Of a DNA stretch of 64,000 bases, positions 52,929 through 60,915 are shown piece after piece. Numbering within the stretch: the first letter of the stretch is position 1; each line of letters opens with the position of its first letter. This DNA is from Methanoculleus oceani. GTDB taxonomy: Archaea > Halobacteriota > Methanomicrobia > Methanomicrobiales > Methanoculleaceae. The stretch covers positions 434,001 through 498,000 of the forward strand of contig NZ_QFDM01000003.1 of assembly GCF_023702065.1 (NCBI RefSeq). Direction: 5' to 3'. The notes beneath the pieces are model-generated. The model saw only the letters and a list, made by a program, of their open reading frames with translations. It did no database searches and was not told the origin of the DNA. The position numbers and the translations under genes were made by a program.

Positions 52929-54140
52929 GTGAAGTATCACCCGGAACTCCCTGTCATGGCGGCGGTTGCCGTGCTGCTCGCCCTCCTCCTCCCGGTTGCC
53001 GATGCCGCCGTCGTATGGGGTCCGTACGTCACGAACACTACCGGGAACTCGACGGTAGTCACCTGGAAGTCGATTGAAGAAGCGGAGTGGTGGGTCGATT
53101 ACGCTCCCGAGGGCGGCGAGACGTACCGCATACCCTCTTCCGGGGCGGGGCCCATCCACCACGTGCTGCTCACGGGGCTTACCCCGGCGACCACCTACCG
53201 CTACCGGGTCGGCACCGGGAACGAGACGACAGGGGACTGCAGGTTCCGGACGTTCGGGGACGGGGCGTTTACCTGCATCGTATACGGCGACACCCGGGCG
53301 CAGAAGCCTTTCTTCACCCAGACTGAGCGACACGGTCTGGTGGCGGAGAGGATAGCGGCAGAGGCGGATATCCTCTTCGTGGTCCACACCGGCGATTTCG
53401 TCTGCGAGGAGGAGGAGTGGGACGAGTTCTTCGCGGTCGCAGGACCGGTGCTCCGGAACACGACCCTGGTGCCGGTGGCAGGCAACCATGACGGGTCAAC
53501 GGAGACGTTCTCCGCCGTCTTCGACCTTCCCCCGTACTACTCTTTCGATGCCGGCAGCCTCCACGTGACCGTTCTCGACAGCAACGACCGGGCATGGGCG
53601 GACATGGTCACCCAGACCGCATGGCTCGAGAGCGACCTCGCATCCCCCCTGCCCCGGAAGATCGTGGCGTTCCACCACCCCCCGTTCAGCTCCGACCGTA
53701 AGCATCCCGGAGGAGACCGGGCGATCCGGGCCGAGTGGTGCGATATCCTCTCGCGCAGCGGCGTGGACGCAGTCTTCAGTGCGCACACCCATGCCTACGA
53801 GCGCTACCGGGCAGGCGGGACGGAGTACCTTGTCGTCGGGTGCGGCGGGGCGCCGTTCTATGCGCTCGCGGAGGAGAAGCCTGAAGGATACCTTGCGGGC
53901 CACAGGCAGACCCTCGGTTACGTTCGGGTCATCGTCAGCCCGGAATCGATCGATCTTGAGATGGTAGCGGTTGCAGAGGTCACAGAGGACGGCGAGGTGA
54001 CGATGTGTCCGGCAGGGACCGTCATCGACGCCGTCCGCCTCCCGGCAGATGCCGCACCGCCGCCGGAAGCGCCTGTCGGGCGGTGGGTTGTGCCGGCAGC
54101 CCTCCTCGGCGGTGCGGCGCTATCCAGATTACGGAGATGA
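52929..54140 (+). CDS. Exported purple-acid-phosphatase-like metallophosphoesterase
   Basis: 403 residues from GTG 52929, with AAGGAG upstream. Signal peptide (MAAVAVLLALLLPVADA), a fibronectin-like domain with the purple acid phosphatase pattern (WGPYVTNTTGNSTVVTWKS, TTYRYRVGTG), then a metallophosphatase domain with all metal-ligand motifs: YGDTR, HTGDFV, GNHD, FHHPPF and SAHTHAYERY. The C-terminus has a weak membrane segment ending SRLRR. Predicted outside activity on phosphomonoesters. Within the surface cluster, overlapping the next gene by 4 bases (ATGA). Confidence 0.85.
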   Translation: MKYHPELPVMAAVAVLLALLLPVADAAVVWGPYVTNTTGNSTVVTWKSIEEAEWWVDYAPEGGETYRIPSSGAGPIHHVLLTGLTPATTYRYRVGTGNETTGDCRFRTFGDGAFTCIVYGDTRAQKPFFTQTERHGLVAERIAAEADILFVVHTGDFVCEEEEWDEFFAVAGPVLRNTTLVPVAGNHDGSTETFSAVFDLPPYYSFDAGSLHVTVLDSNDRAWADMVTQTAWLESDLASPLPRKIVAFHHPPFSSDRKHPGGDRAIRAEWCDILSRSGVDAVFSAHTHAYERYRAGGTEYLVVGCGGAPFYALAEEKPEGYLAGHRQTLGYVRVIVSPESIDLEMVAVAEVTEDGEVTMCPAGTVIDAVRLPADAAPPPEAPVGRWVVPAALLGGAALSRLRR

Positions 54141-54976
54141 AGATTATGCGTACACGATTACCATGGGTGCTGCTCGCGCTCCTCTGCGTGAGCATGCTGG
54201 CGGTTGCCGCCGCGGCGGCACCGACAACCGAACTGCACGTCGTAAAGATTGCACCGGATGGGCAGACGATCCTCGAGGAGACGACGGTCGACTACCGCTG
54301 GATGGAGGCGAACCTCCCGGTCCTCGGGGACGGCGTGACCCACTACTACCACCAGGGCCCGGTCTTCGAGGGGGACAAGTGGGACCCTGAGGAGACGACG
54401 AACTTCAAGGACAGGGGAGCCGTGAAGGGAACGGATGTCCGCGACCTCGCCGAACTGGTCGGCGGCGTCGAACCCGGGGACGAGATCATGGTCCGGGCGG
54501 CCGACGGCTACCATGTCGAGTTTGCCTACCAGAACGTTTACACGCCCGATCCCCGCCAGGGACCCATAGGGATCTGCTGGTACAACGGCGCCGAGACAGG
54601 GGCAGGCGAGCGGCAGGGGTGCGGCTATGTCCCCGACTACTACACCGGGATGCGCCTCGTCTTCTTTGCCGACAACTCGACAAACGCAGATGGCCTCCAC
54701 ATCTACGGGAACTGGGACATGCATGAGACGCTCCCGGAGTCCGCCCAGCACTTCTACGACCTCTACCCCTCAACCGGCGGTCTCACGGTGAAGTGGATCG
54801 ATGAGGTCCGTGTCTACACCGGCGGGTTCCACGGCGAGCGGGGGGCCCTTGCGGGATCTCTCGACGACCCGGCAGCAGAGGCGACGACGGACCCGGCGAA
54901 AGCCCCGCTCTCTCTCGTAGCGACGCTCGCTGCGGCACTCGGGGCAGCGACGCTCCGTGCCCGGAGAGGAGCATGA
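54137..54976 (+). CDS. Exported molybdopterin-fold domain protein (paralogue)
   Basis: 279 residues: signal peptide (about 8-28), then the long molybdopterin-binding-fold domain (TTELHVVKIAPDG, GAVKGTDVRDLAELVGG, GYVPDYYTGMRLVFFADNS), then a short hydrophobic C-terminus followed by RARRGA. Clearly related to residues 34-235 of the protein at 50359-52923 and to the fourth repeat of the 1142-residue protein. Starts at ATG 54137, overlapping the phosphatase gene by 4 bases, and overlaps the next gene by 4 bases. Confidence 0.78.
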   Translation: MKIMRTRLPWVLLALLCVSMLAVAAAAAPTTELHVVKIAPDGQTILEETTVDYRWMEANLPVLGDGVTHYYHQGPVFEGDKWDPEETTNFKDRGAVKGTDVRDLAELVGGVEPGDEIMVRAADGYHVEFAYQNVYTPDPRQGPIGICWYNGAETGAGERQGCGYVPDYYTGMRLVFFADNSTNADGLHIYGNWDMHETLPESAQHFYDLYPSTGGLTVKWIDEVRVYTGGFHGERGALAGSLDDPAAEATTDPAKAPLSLVATLAAALGAATLRARRGA

Positions 54977-55542
54977 TCCCGGTGCACCGGACCTACCCGA
55001 TCCTTCTTGCCGTGGTACTGATCGGGGCCGCGACATTCGTGTCCGGATGTCTCGGCCCGACTGCCGCCGCCGACGAGGTGGCATGGAACCTGACGCTTGC
55101 CGGGAACCCGGAGACGGTGCTCACGCTCGCCGAGATCAGGGCGCTGCCTGCCGTCGAGGGCTACGGTTACTCGGTTTCGACGGTCGGGATAAAGTATGGC
55201 CCGAACCGCTACCGAGGCGTTCTTCTCTCCGATCTCGTCGAGACAGCGGGCGGAGCCGGCGCGGACGACCTGATCTACGTCTCCGCAGAGGACGGCTACC
55301 TCTGGGTCTTCGATACGGCTCAGTTGAGAGGGGAAGAGTTCTTCACCTTCGACGAGAACCTCCGGGAGATTCCCGCACCGCCGCTCAATGTGATTCTGGC
55401 TTACGACCGGGATGGAGAACCCCTGGCATACGAAGAGGGCGGGCCGCTCCGCCTCGTCGTCATCACCGAGAGCCCCGACGTCATCACCGAAGGTAGCCCC
55501 TGGGTGAAATGGGTCGACCGGATAGAGGTCCGTGGAAAATGA
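54973..55542 (+). CDS. Lipoprotein with a minimal molybdopterin-binding-fold domain
   Basis: 189 residues. Signal with lipobox (FVSGC), so lipid-anchored outside the membrane. The remainder is one compact sulfite-oxidase-like domain: WNLTLAGNPETVLTLAEIRALP, YRGVLLSDLVETAGG, DGYLWVFDTAQL, EGGPLRLVVITE, WVKWVDRIEV. The catalytic cysteine of the true enzymes is absent. It overlaps both neighbours by 4 bases (ATGA). Confidence 0.78.
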   Translation: MIPVHRTYPILLAVVLIGAATFVSGCLGPTAAADEVAWNLTLAGNPETVLTLAEIRALPAVEGYGYSVSTVGIKYGPNRYRGVLLSDLVETAGGAGADDLIYVSAEDGYLWVFDTAQLRGEEFFTFDENLREIPAPPLNVILAYDRDGEPLAYEEGGPLRLVVITESPDVITEGSPWVKWVDRIEVRGK

Positions 55543-56576
55543 CCCGGCAGGCAGTGATCCTCGCAATGTTCGCCCTCGTTGTTCTGGCGACGGCCGCAGG
55601 CTGTACCGATACGGAGCCGGAGCGCACCGTCCTCACGGTGGTTCCGGCCGGGAGCCTTCTTCACCCGCTCGAGGAGATAGAGGCCGCCTTCGAGAGCCGG
55701 CACCCGGATATCGATGTCCGGCTCGAAGGGCACGGGAGCATTCAGGCTGTTCGGCAGGTGACGGACCTCGGGAGGGAGATCGATGTCGTCGCGGTTGCGG
55801 ACGCCTCGCTGATTCCGGATATGATGTACGTCCCGATGACCGAGGGGGGCGAGAATTATACCGACTGGTATGTCCCCTTCGCCGGAAACGAGATCGTGAT
55901 CGCTTACACCGACCGGAGCGTCGGGGCGAAAGAAATAACGGCGGAGAACTGGTACCGGGTCCTGGCCCGCCCGGACGTGCGAGTCGGGTTCTCAAACCCC
56001 ATGCTCGACGCCTGCGGCTACCGCGCACTCATGGTGACGGCGCTTGGCGAGGAGTATTACGGTGAGCCAGACCTTTTTGAAGCCATCATCGGGAGCTCCT
56101 TCGATCCGCCGCTCGCACCTGTCCGCGCGGGCGGGGTAACGATGATCGCCCTGCCGGAATTGATGAGACCTGCTGACGAGAAGGTCGCCATCCGGGACGG
56201 GAGTATCTACCTCCTCTCGCTCCTGGATGCCGGGGGGATCGACTACGCCTTCGAATACCGGAGTGTCGCCGAAGAGCATGGGCTCCGGTGGATCGACCTC
56301 CCACCCGGGATAGACCTCAGCTCCGCAGAGCGAACCGATGATTACCGGAAGGTGCGCGTGACCCTCGGATTCCAGCGATTCGGGTCAATCGGAAGCGAAC
56401 GGATCGGCCAGCCGATCGTCTACGCCGTCACCGTGCCTCGCAATGCACCCCACCCGGAAGAAGCGCGGATGTTTGTGGACTTTGTTCTGGCCGCGTTCTA
56501 TGAAGAGCGGCCAGGATGGCCCACTCCTATGGGACAGGAACCCGGGGCTGCCACGGTGTACCATGCTACGGACTGA
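55539..56576 (+). CDS. Tungstate/molybdate-binding lipoprotein (WtpA/ModA-like)
   Basis: 345 residues from ATG 55539. Lipobox ATAAGC, then a periplasmic-binding-protein fold very like archaeal WtpA: LTVVPAGSLLHPLEEIEAAF, GHGSIQAVRQVTDLGREIDVVAVAD, YTDWYVPFAGNEIVIAYTD, WYRVLARPDVRVGFSNPMLDACGYRALMV, YAFEYRSVAEEHGL. Residues corresponding to the octahedral oxyanion ligands (Asp in LDACG, Glu in AFEYRS) are present. No permease or ATPase gene follows, so it may use transporters encoded elsewhere or act as sensor. Last gene of the surface cluster; a T tract follows. Confidence 0.85.
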   Translation: MTRQAVILAMFALVVLATAAGCTDTEPERTVLTVVPAGSLLHPLEEIEAAFESRHPDIDVRLEGHGSIQAVRQVTDLGREIDVVAVADASLIPDMMYVPMTEGGENYTDWYVPFAGNEIVIAYTDRSVGAKEITAENWYRVLARPDVRVGFSNPMLDACGYRALMVTALGEEYYGEPDLFEAIIGSSFDPPLAPVRAGGVTMIALPELMRPADEKVAIRDGSIYLLSLLDAGGIDYAFEYRSVAEEHGLRWIDLPPGIDLSSAERTDDYRKVRVTLGFQRFGSIGSERIGQPIVYAVTVPRNAPHPEEARMFVDFVLAAFYEERPGWPTPMGQEPGAATVYHATD

Positions 56577-56582
56577 CAAACC

Positions 56583-56588
56583 TTTTTT
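56583..56588 (+). terminator. T-tract terminator after the surface cluster
   Basis: AAACCTTTTTTGG directly after the stop of the tungstate-binding lipoprotein gene. Confidence 0.5.
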
Positions 56589-56751
56589 GGCACCGCCACC
56601 CATGTAGAGGTAGCGTATGCCCGGCGGTGCGGCTCCAGGCATGTCATCGGACGGCCGCCGGGAGTACCGAAACCGGATAACCGATGCCGGGCAATATGCG
56701 GCCGGGAACGGAGGATACTCTCTCCGGCCGGCGAAACACCGATGGGATACT

Positions 56752-58041
56752 ATGTTCTGGAACAGAGCGATGGAGACGATCCGGCCTGATGAACTCGCGG
56801 ATCTTCAACTGAAGCGGCTGAAATGGTCGCTGCATCAGGCGCAGAAAGTTGGACTATACCAGAGAAAACTGAAGGAAGCGGGCGTCTCGCCGGATGATAT
56901 CAAGACGCTCGACGACGTGCAGAAACTTCCCTTCACCTACAAAAAAGAACTCCAGGCCGGATACCCGTTCGGCCTCTTTGCTGTCCCCTTGAAGGAAATT
57001 GTCCGGATTCACACCACCTCCGGCACGACGGGCAAGCCGACCGTCGTCGGCTACACCCGGCAGGACCTGGAGAACTGGTCGGAACTGATCGCGCGGAACA
57101 TGTCGATGGTCGGCCTTGGAGAGGATGATATCTTTCAGAACGCGGTCAACTACGGCCTCTTCACCGGAGGGCTCGGGTTCCACTACGGCGCCGAGAAGAT
57201 CGGGATGACCGTGATCCCGAGCGCGACCGGAAACACCCGCCGCCAGATCGAGATGATCGAGGACTTCGGGGTGACCGCCATCCACTGCACGCCAAGCTAC
57301 GCCCTCCACCTCGCCGAGGTGGCCGAGTCGATGGGAAAGACGCTGGACACCCTCAAGACCGGGATATTCGGGGCGGAACCCTGGTCGGAGAGCATGCGGA
57401 CGGAGCTCGAACGGCGTCTCGGCGTGACGGCCTACGACAGTTACGGGCTCTCGGAGATGTACGGCCCGGGGGTGGCGTTCGAGTGCCCGGAGAGGAACGG
57501 GCTCCACATCTGGCACGACTGTTACCTCACGGAGATCATCGATCCCGAGACGGGGGAGAGGCTCGCTCCCGGGGAGCGGGGCGAACTCGTCATCACGCCG
57601 CTCGTCAAGGAGGCCCTGCCGCTCGTCCGCTACCGCACCGGCGACGTGACCCGGCTGATGGACGACGAATGCGCCTGCGGGCGCGGGGTGAAGATCGAGC
57701 GGATCACGGGCCGGAGCGACGACATGCTGGTCATCCGCGGGATCAACGTCTTCCCGTCGCAGATCGAACACGTGCTGCGCGCCCTCCCGGAGGTCGGGGA
57801 GCAGTTCATCGTATATATCGATCGCGTCAAACATCTTGATGAGATGACGATTGAAGTGGAGATGAACAGAGCGGGGTTCTCCGGAGAACTTCAGGATCTC
57901 GCCCGTATGCAGAAGAAGATTACCAACGAGCTCCACAATACGCTCGGCCTCAGGACCGCGGTGAAACTGGTGGAGCCGGGGTCGCTGCCCCGGTTCGAGG
58001 GGAAGGCAAAGCGGGTCATCGACCGGCGGGGGGCGATCTGA
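56752..58041 (+). CDS. paaK: Phenylacetate-CoA ligase family protein (first copy)
   Basis: AMP-forming acyl-CoA ligase for aryl acids such as phenylacetate, indoleacetate or related 2-oxoacid products. 429 residues from ATG 56752: ATP-binding TTSGTTGKPTVVGYT (about 88-102), YDSYGLSEMYGPGVAFECPE, ITGRSDDMLVIRGINVFPSQIEHVL and the C-terminal lysine region LPRFEGKAKRVIDRR. It overlaps the second ligase gene by 1 base. A start further upstream is possible but not conserved. Confidence 0.9.
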   Translation: MFWNRAMETIRPDELADLQLKRLKWSLHQAQKVGLYQRKLKEAGVSPDDIKTLDDVQKLPFTYKKELQAGYPFGLFAVPLKEIVRIHTTSGTTGKPTVVGYTRQDLENWSELIARNMSMVGLGEDDIFQNAVNYGLFTGGLGFHYGAEKIGMTVIPSATGNTRRQIEMIEDFGVTAIHCTPSYALHLAEVAESMGKTLDTLKTGIFGAEPWSESMRTELERRLGVTAYDSYGLSEMYGPGVAFECPERNGLHIWHDCYLTEIIDPETGERLAPGERGELVITPLVKEALPLVRYRTGDVTRLMDDECACGRGVKIERITGRSDDMLVIRGINVFPSQIEHVLRALPEVGEQFIVYIDRVKHLDEMTIEVEMNRAGFSGELQDLARMQKKITNELHNTLGLRTAVKLVEPGSLPRFEGKAKRVIDRRGAI

Positions 58042-59342
58042 TGGCGCCCTGGAACCCGCGGATGGAGGAGATGCCGCCCGAGGAGTTGCGGCGGCTCCAG
58101 TTCAAACTCGTAAAATCCCTGGTATACCGGCTCTACAGCTTCAACGACTTCTACCGGCGCCGGATGAAGGAGCAGGAGGTTCACCCCGACGACATCAGGA
58201 CGCTTGAGGATGTCGCGAAACTCCCGTTCATGTACAAGGCGGACCTGCGGGACGGCTACCCGGACAGGATCTTCTCCGCCGAACAGAACGAACTGGTCCG
58301 GTACCATGTCTCCTCCGGAACGACGGGGAAGCCGACGGTCGTCGGGTATACGGAGCGCGATATCGAGAACTGGAGCGAGTCCCTGGCGCGGGGGTTCTCT
58401 TCCTGCGGTCTCGGACGGGGGGACGTCATACAGGTGAGTTACGGCTACGGCCTCTTCACCGGCGGCCTCGGCGCCCACTACGGTGCAGAACGCGTCGGAG
58501 CAACCGTCCTTCCCACAAGCGTCGGGAACACGGAGCGGCAGATCGAGCTCATGCAGGACCTCCACGTCACCGCCATCGCCTGCACCCCCTCCTACCTCCT
58601 CCATATGGGCGAGGTGGCGGAGAAGATGGGCGTCTCGATCAGGAACGATACCGACCTTCGCATGGGCTTCCTCGGTGCCGAACCCTGGTCTGAGCAGATG
58701 CGGACCCGGATAGAGGACTGGCTCGGGATCCGCGCCTACGACATCTACGGAACGAGCGAACTCTCCGGCCCGATGTTCACCGAGTGCACCGAGCAGCAGG
58801 GGATCCACGTCTGGGGAGACCTCGCGCTCGTGGAGATCGTTGACCCCGCGACCGGCGAGGTGCTAGAGGCCGGTGAACAGGGCGAGCTGACCATCACCAT
58901 GCTGCAGAAAGAAGCCCTCCCCATGATACGTTACCGGATCGGCGACCTCACCGCCGTCGAGGAGGGGGCCTGCGCCTGCGGCCGGACCCATCCGCGCATC
59001 GGCCGGATCCGGGGACGGGTGGACGACATGCTGATCATCCGGGGCATCAACGTCTTCCCGTCGCAGGTAGAGCATGTGCTGCTTGAGATCCCGCAGGTCG
59101 GCAGGCATTTCCAGATAGTCGTCGACCGGAAAGGTGCACTCGATTCGATGCTCGTGCGGGTGGAGGTGAGCGAGGAGGCGTTCTCCGACAAGATCACCGA
59201 ACTCATGGTGATCAAGAGGGCGGTGGAGCACCGCCTGCGGAGTTCGCTGAACGTGAGCGTGGATGTCGAACTGGTCGAACCGGGCTCCCTGCCGCGGTTT
59301 GAAGGCAAGTCGAAGAAGGTTGTTGACAGGAGGTCATTGTAA
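58041..59342 (+). CDS. paaK: Phenylacetate-CoA ligase family protein (second copy)
   Basis: 433-residue paralogue of the gene before it, with the same motifs (HVSSGTTGKPTVVGYT, YDIYGTSELSGPMFTECTE, RGRVDDMLIIRGINVFPSQVEHVL, LPRFEGKSKKVVDRR). It keeps all catalytic segments, so both enzymes should be active; differing substrate specificity is likely but not shown. TGATG overlaps on both sides couple it to its neighbours. Confidence 0.9.
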   Translation: MAPWNPRMEEMPPEELRRLQFKLVKSLVYRLYSFNDFYRRRMKEQEVHPDDIRTLEDVAKLPFMYKADLRDGYPDRIFSAEQNELVRYHVSSGTTGKPTVVGYTERDIENWSESLARGFSSCGLGRGDVIQVSYGYGLFTGGLGAHYGAERVGATVLPTSVGNTERQIELMQDLHVTAIACTPSYLLHMGEVAEKMGVSIRNDTDLRMGFLGAEPWSEQMRTRIEDWLGIRAYDIYGTSELSGPMFTECTEQQGIHVWGDLALVEIVDPATGEVLEAGEQGELTITMLQKEALPMIRYRIGDLTAVEEGACACGRTHPRIGRIRGRVDDMLIIRGINVFPSQVEHVLLEIPQVGRHFQIVVDRKGALDSMLVRVEVSEEAFSDKITELMVIKRAVEHRLRSSLNVSVDVELVEPGSLPRFEGKSKKVVDRRSL

Positions 59343-59773
59343 TGGAGAAGTCGTATATCGTCAAACAGATCTCGATCTTTTCGGAGAACCGCCCGGGGCG
59401 CCTCGCGGCGGTCGCATGTGCGTTGCGGGATGCCGGGATCAACATATTTGCGTTCAGTATCGCCGAGGCGGACGGGTTCGGGGTGGTCCGCGCGCTCGTC
59501 GACCGGCCGGACGACGCCCACCGAACGCTGACCGATCTCGGGTTCCGCGTCTCGTTCACCGACGTCATCGGCGTGAAGATGCGCGACGAGCCCGGCGGCC
59601 TCTCGGATATCGCATCGATCCTCGGGGATGCCGGGATCAACATCGAGTATGCCTACGCCTACTCGGGGAAGGATGGGGCGGTCCTGATCCTGCGCGTGGA
59701 TCAGGTCGAGGACGCCATCAGGCAGATCCTTGGTCGCGGCGGAGAACTCCTTAAAGCGTCTCTCTCGCGGTAA
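59342..59773 (+). CDS. ACT-domain protein (two ACT domains)
   Basis: 143 residues with two tandem ACT domains (1-70: VKQISIFSENRPGRLAAVACALRDAGINIFAF; 72-140: FTDVIGVKMRDEPGGLSDIASILGDAGINIEYAY). ACT domains bind amino acids; this arrangement next to PaaK genes is common in methanogens and may sense an aromatic amino acid controlling the ligases. It overlaps the second ligase by 1 base. Confidence 0.9.
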   Translation: MEKSYIVKQISIFSENRPGRLAAVACALRDAGINIFAFSIAEADGFGVVRALVDRPDDAHRTLTDLGFRVSFTDVIGVKMRDEPGGLSDIASILGDAGINIEYAYAYSGKDGAVLILRVDQVEDAIRQILGRGGELLKASLSR

Positions 59774-59782
59774 TCCCGGGGC

Positions 59783-60043
59783 TCAGACCGGGCTCCGGGG
59801 CACTCCCGGGCCCTCAAGCTCTTCTGCCTCATCTTTGATGAACATGTGAACCCTTCCTGCGACGCGCCGGATCGGAATGACGAATGCGAGACCCATCCCC
59901 GGCCGGTCCAGTTCGGCGGCGGCGACGACGAGGGTGATGGAGAGGACTGCACGGAGAACCTCGAAGACTGTTTCTCTGAGACCCTGCACCACAGGATACA
60001 TCCCTCTCGCGATTTCGGGTGTCAGGTACCCTGCCGCAAGCAC
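59783..60043 (-). CDS. Small hydrophobic protein, unknown
   Basis: 86 residues from GTG 60043 with one hydrophobic helix (AVLSITLVVAAAEL) and a mixed C-terminus (HMFIKDEAEELEGPG). Third codon positions are strongly G/C, as in real genes here. No family recognised. It lies in a region of gene fragments, so it may be the end of a broken membrane-protein gene. Confidence 0.45.
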   Translation of the reverse strand: MLAAGYLTPEIARGMYPVVQGLRETVFEVLRAVLSITLVVAAAELDRPGMGLAFVIPIRRVAGRVHMFIKDEAEELEGPGVPRSPV

Positions 60044-60068
60044 AGATAAAAGCGGTGCTCGACGCCGA

Positions 60069-60142
60069 TCAGCGCCGCTTCTCCCATTTCAGGAGTTCGG
60101 AGACCCCCAAGAGCGTCCGCCCGCGCCGGATCTCCTCGCCGA
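60069..60142 (-). pseudogene. Duplicated fragment of the hps-rraA 3' end
   Basis: The minus strand reads a 20-plus-residue tail ending [11 protein letters not shown] plus stop, matching the C-terminus of the hexulose-phosphate-synthase/RraA gene at 62687-63976. DNA is about 85% identical by eye over some 73 bases, then similarity stops abruptly at about 60142 where the kinase remnant begins. No start codon or rest of the gene is present, so it is a non-functional remnant. Confidence 0.75.
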
Positions 60143-60149
60143 ACCCATT

Positions 60150-60915
60150 ATCCTGACGGTGATGCGGGATATTACGGAGCGAAAGCAAGCCGCAGCGGAA
60201 CGAACAGACTGTACCGGGAGCTTGAGTCCCTCATCGTGAAGCGAACCTGTGTCTGGATATCATCACTCACGACACCAGGAACGCCAACAACGTCGCCCTC
60301 ATGTATGCCAGCCTTCTCATCGAGACGCTTTCCGGGGAAGGACAGCCTTATGCGAGAAACCTCAAGAACGGAATCGATAAAAACACTGAGATCTTAAGGA
60401 GTGTCGCCACCATCAGAAAGATCCATGAAGAACTAATTCCGCTCAAACTGGTGAGGCTGGATCAGGTCGTTCGATCGGAGCTGGAGGCCTACCCCGATAC
60501 GGAGATCCGGTATTCGGGAGCATCCGCCCATGTCAGGGCAGACGAGCTGCTCCCCGAGGTCTTTGCCAACGTGTTGAGCAACGCGGTCAAATTCGGCGGG
60601 TCGGAAGTGCAGGTCACCGTGACTGTGGAATAGCACGGTCGTGAAGTATGGGTGACGGTTGCAGGATCCGGCCCGGGTGTCCCGGACGAGAACAGGGAGT
60701 TGATCTTGTGCCGCTTTGAGCGGAGACAGGAGGAAGGAAGTGGTAAAGGACCCGGCCTGTATATCACGAAAACGCTTATCGAGCGGTATGGTGGGCGGAT
60801 CCGGGCCGAAGATCGGGTTTCCAGTCGTCCAGAAGAGGGTGCGACATTCAGGCTCACGCTGCAAAAGAGCGACTGCACAGACGGAGGAACACAAGAATCC
60901 AGGAGGGCTGACCGT
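60150..60915 (+). pseudogene. Broken PAS-type sensor histidine kinase
   Basis: Three frames together encode a methanogen-type sensor kinase: RDITERKQAAAER (PAS/linker), LYRELESLIVKR (shifted frame), then DIITHDTRNANNVALMYASLLIETL (H box region) and a HATPase domain (RADELLPEVFANVLSNAVKFGG ... GKGPGLYITKTLIERYGGRI). There are two frameshifts near 60205 and 60240, an in-frame TAG at 60631-60633 in the ATPase domain, and a changed ATP-binding motif (AGSGPG instead of xDxGPG). After the TAG the frame stays open into the following PAS gene. Most probably decaying. Confidence 0.75.

Noticed and set aside
60631-60633. Pyrrolysine codon (TAG read through)
   Set aside because: Two frameshifts nearby and loss of the ATP-binding aspartate point to decay; no pyl gene in the window.
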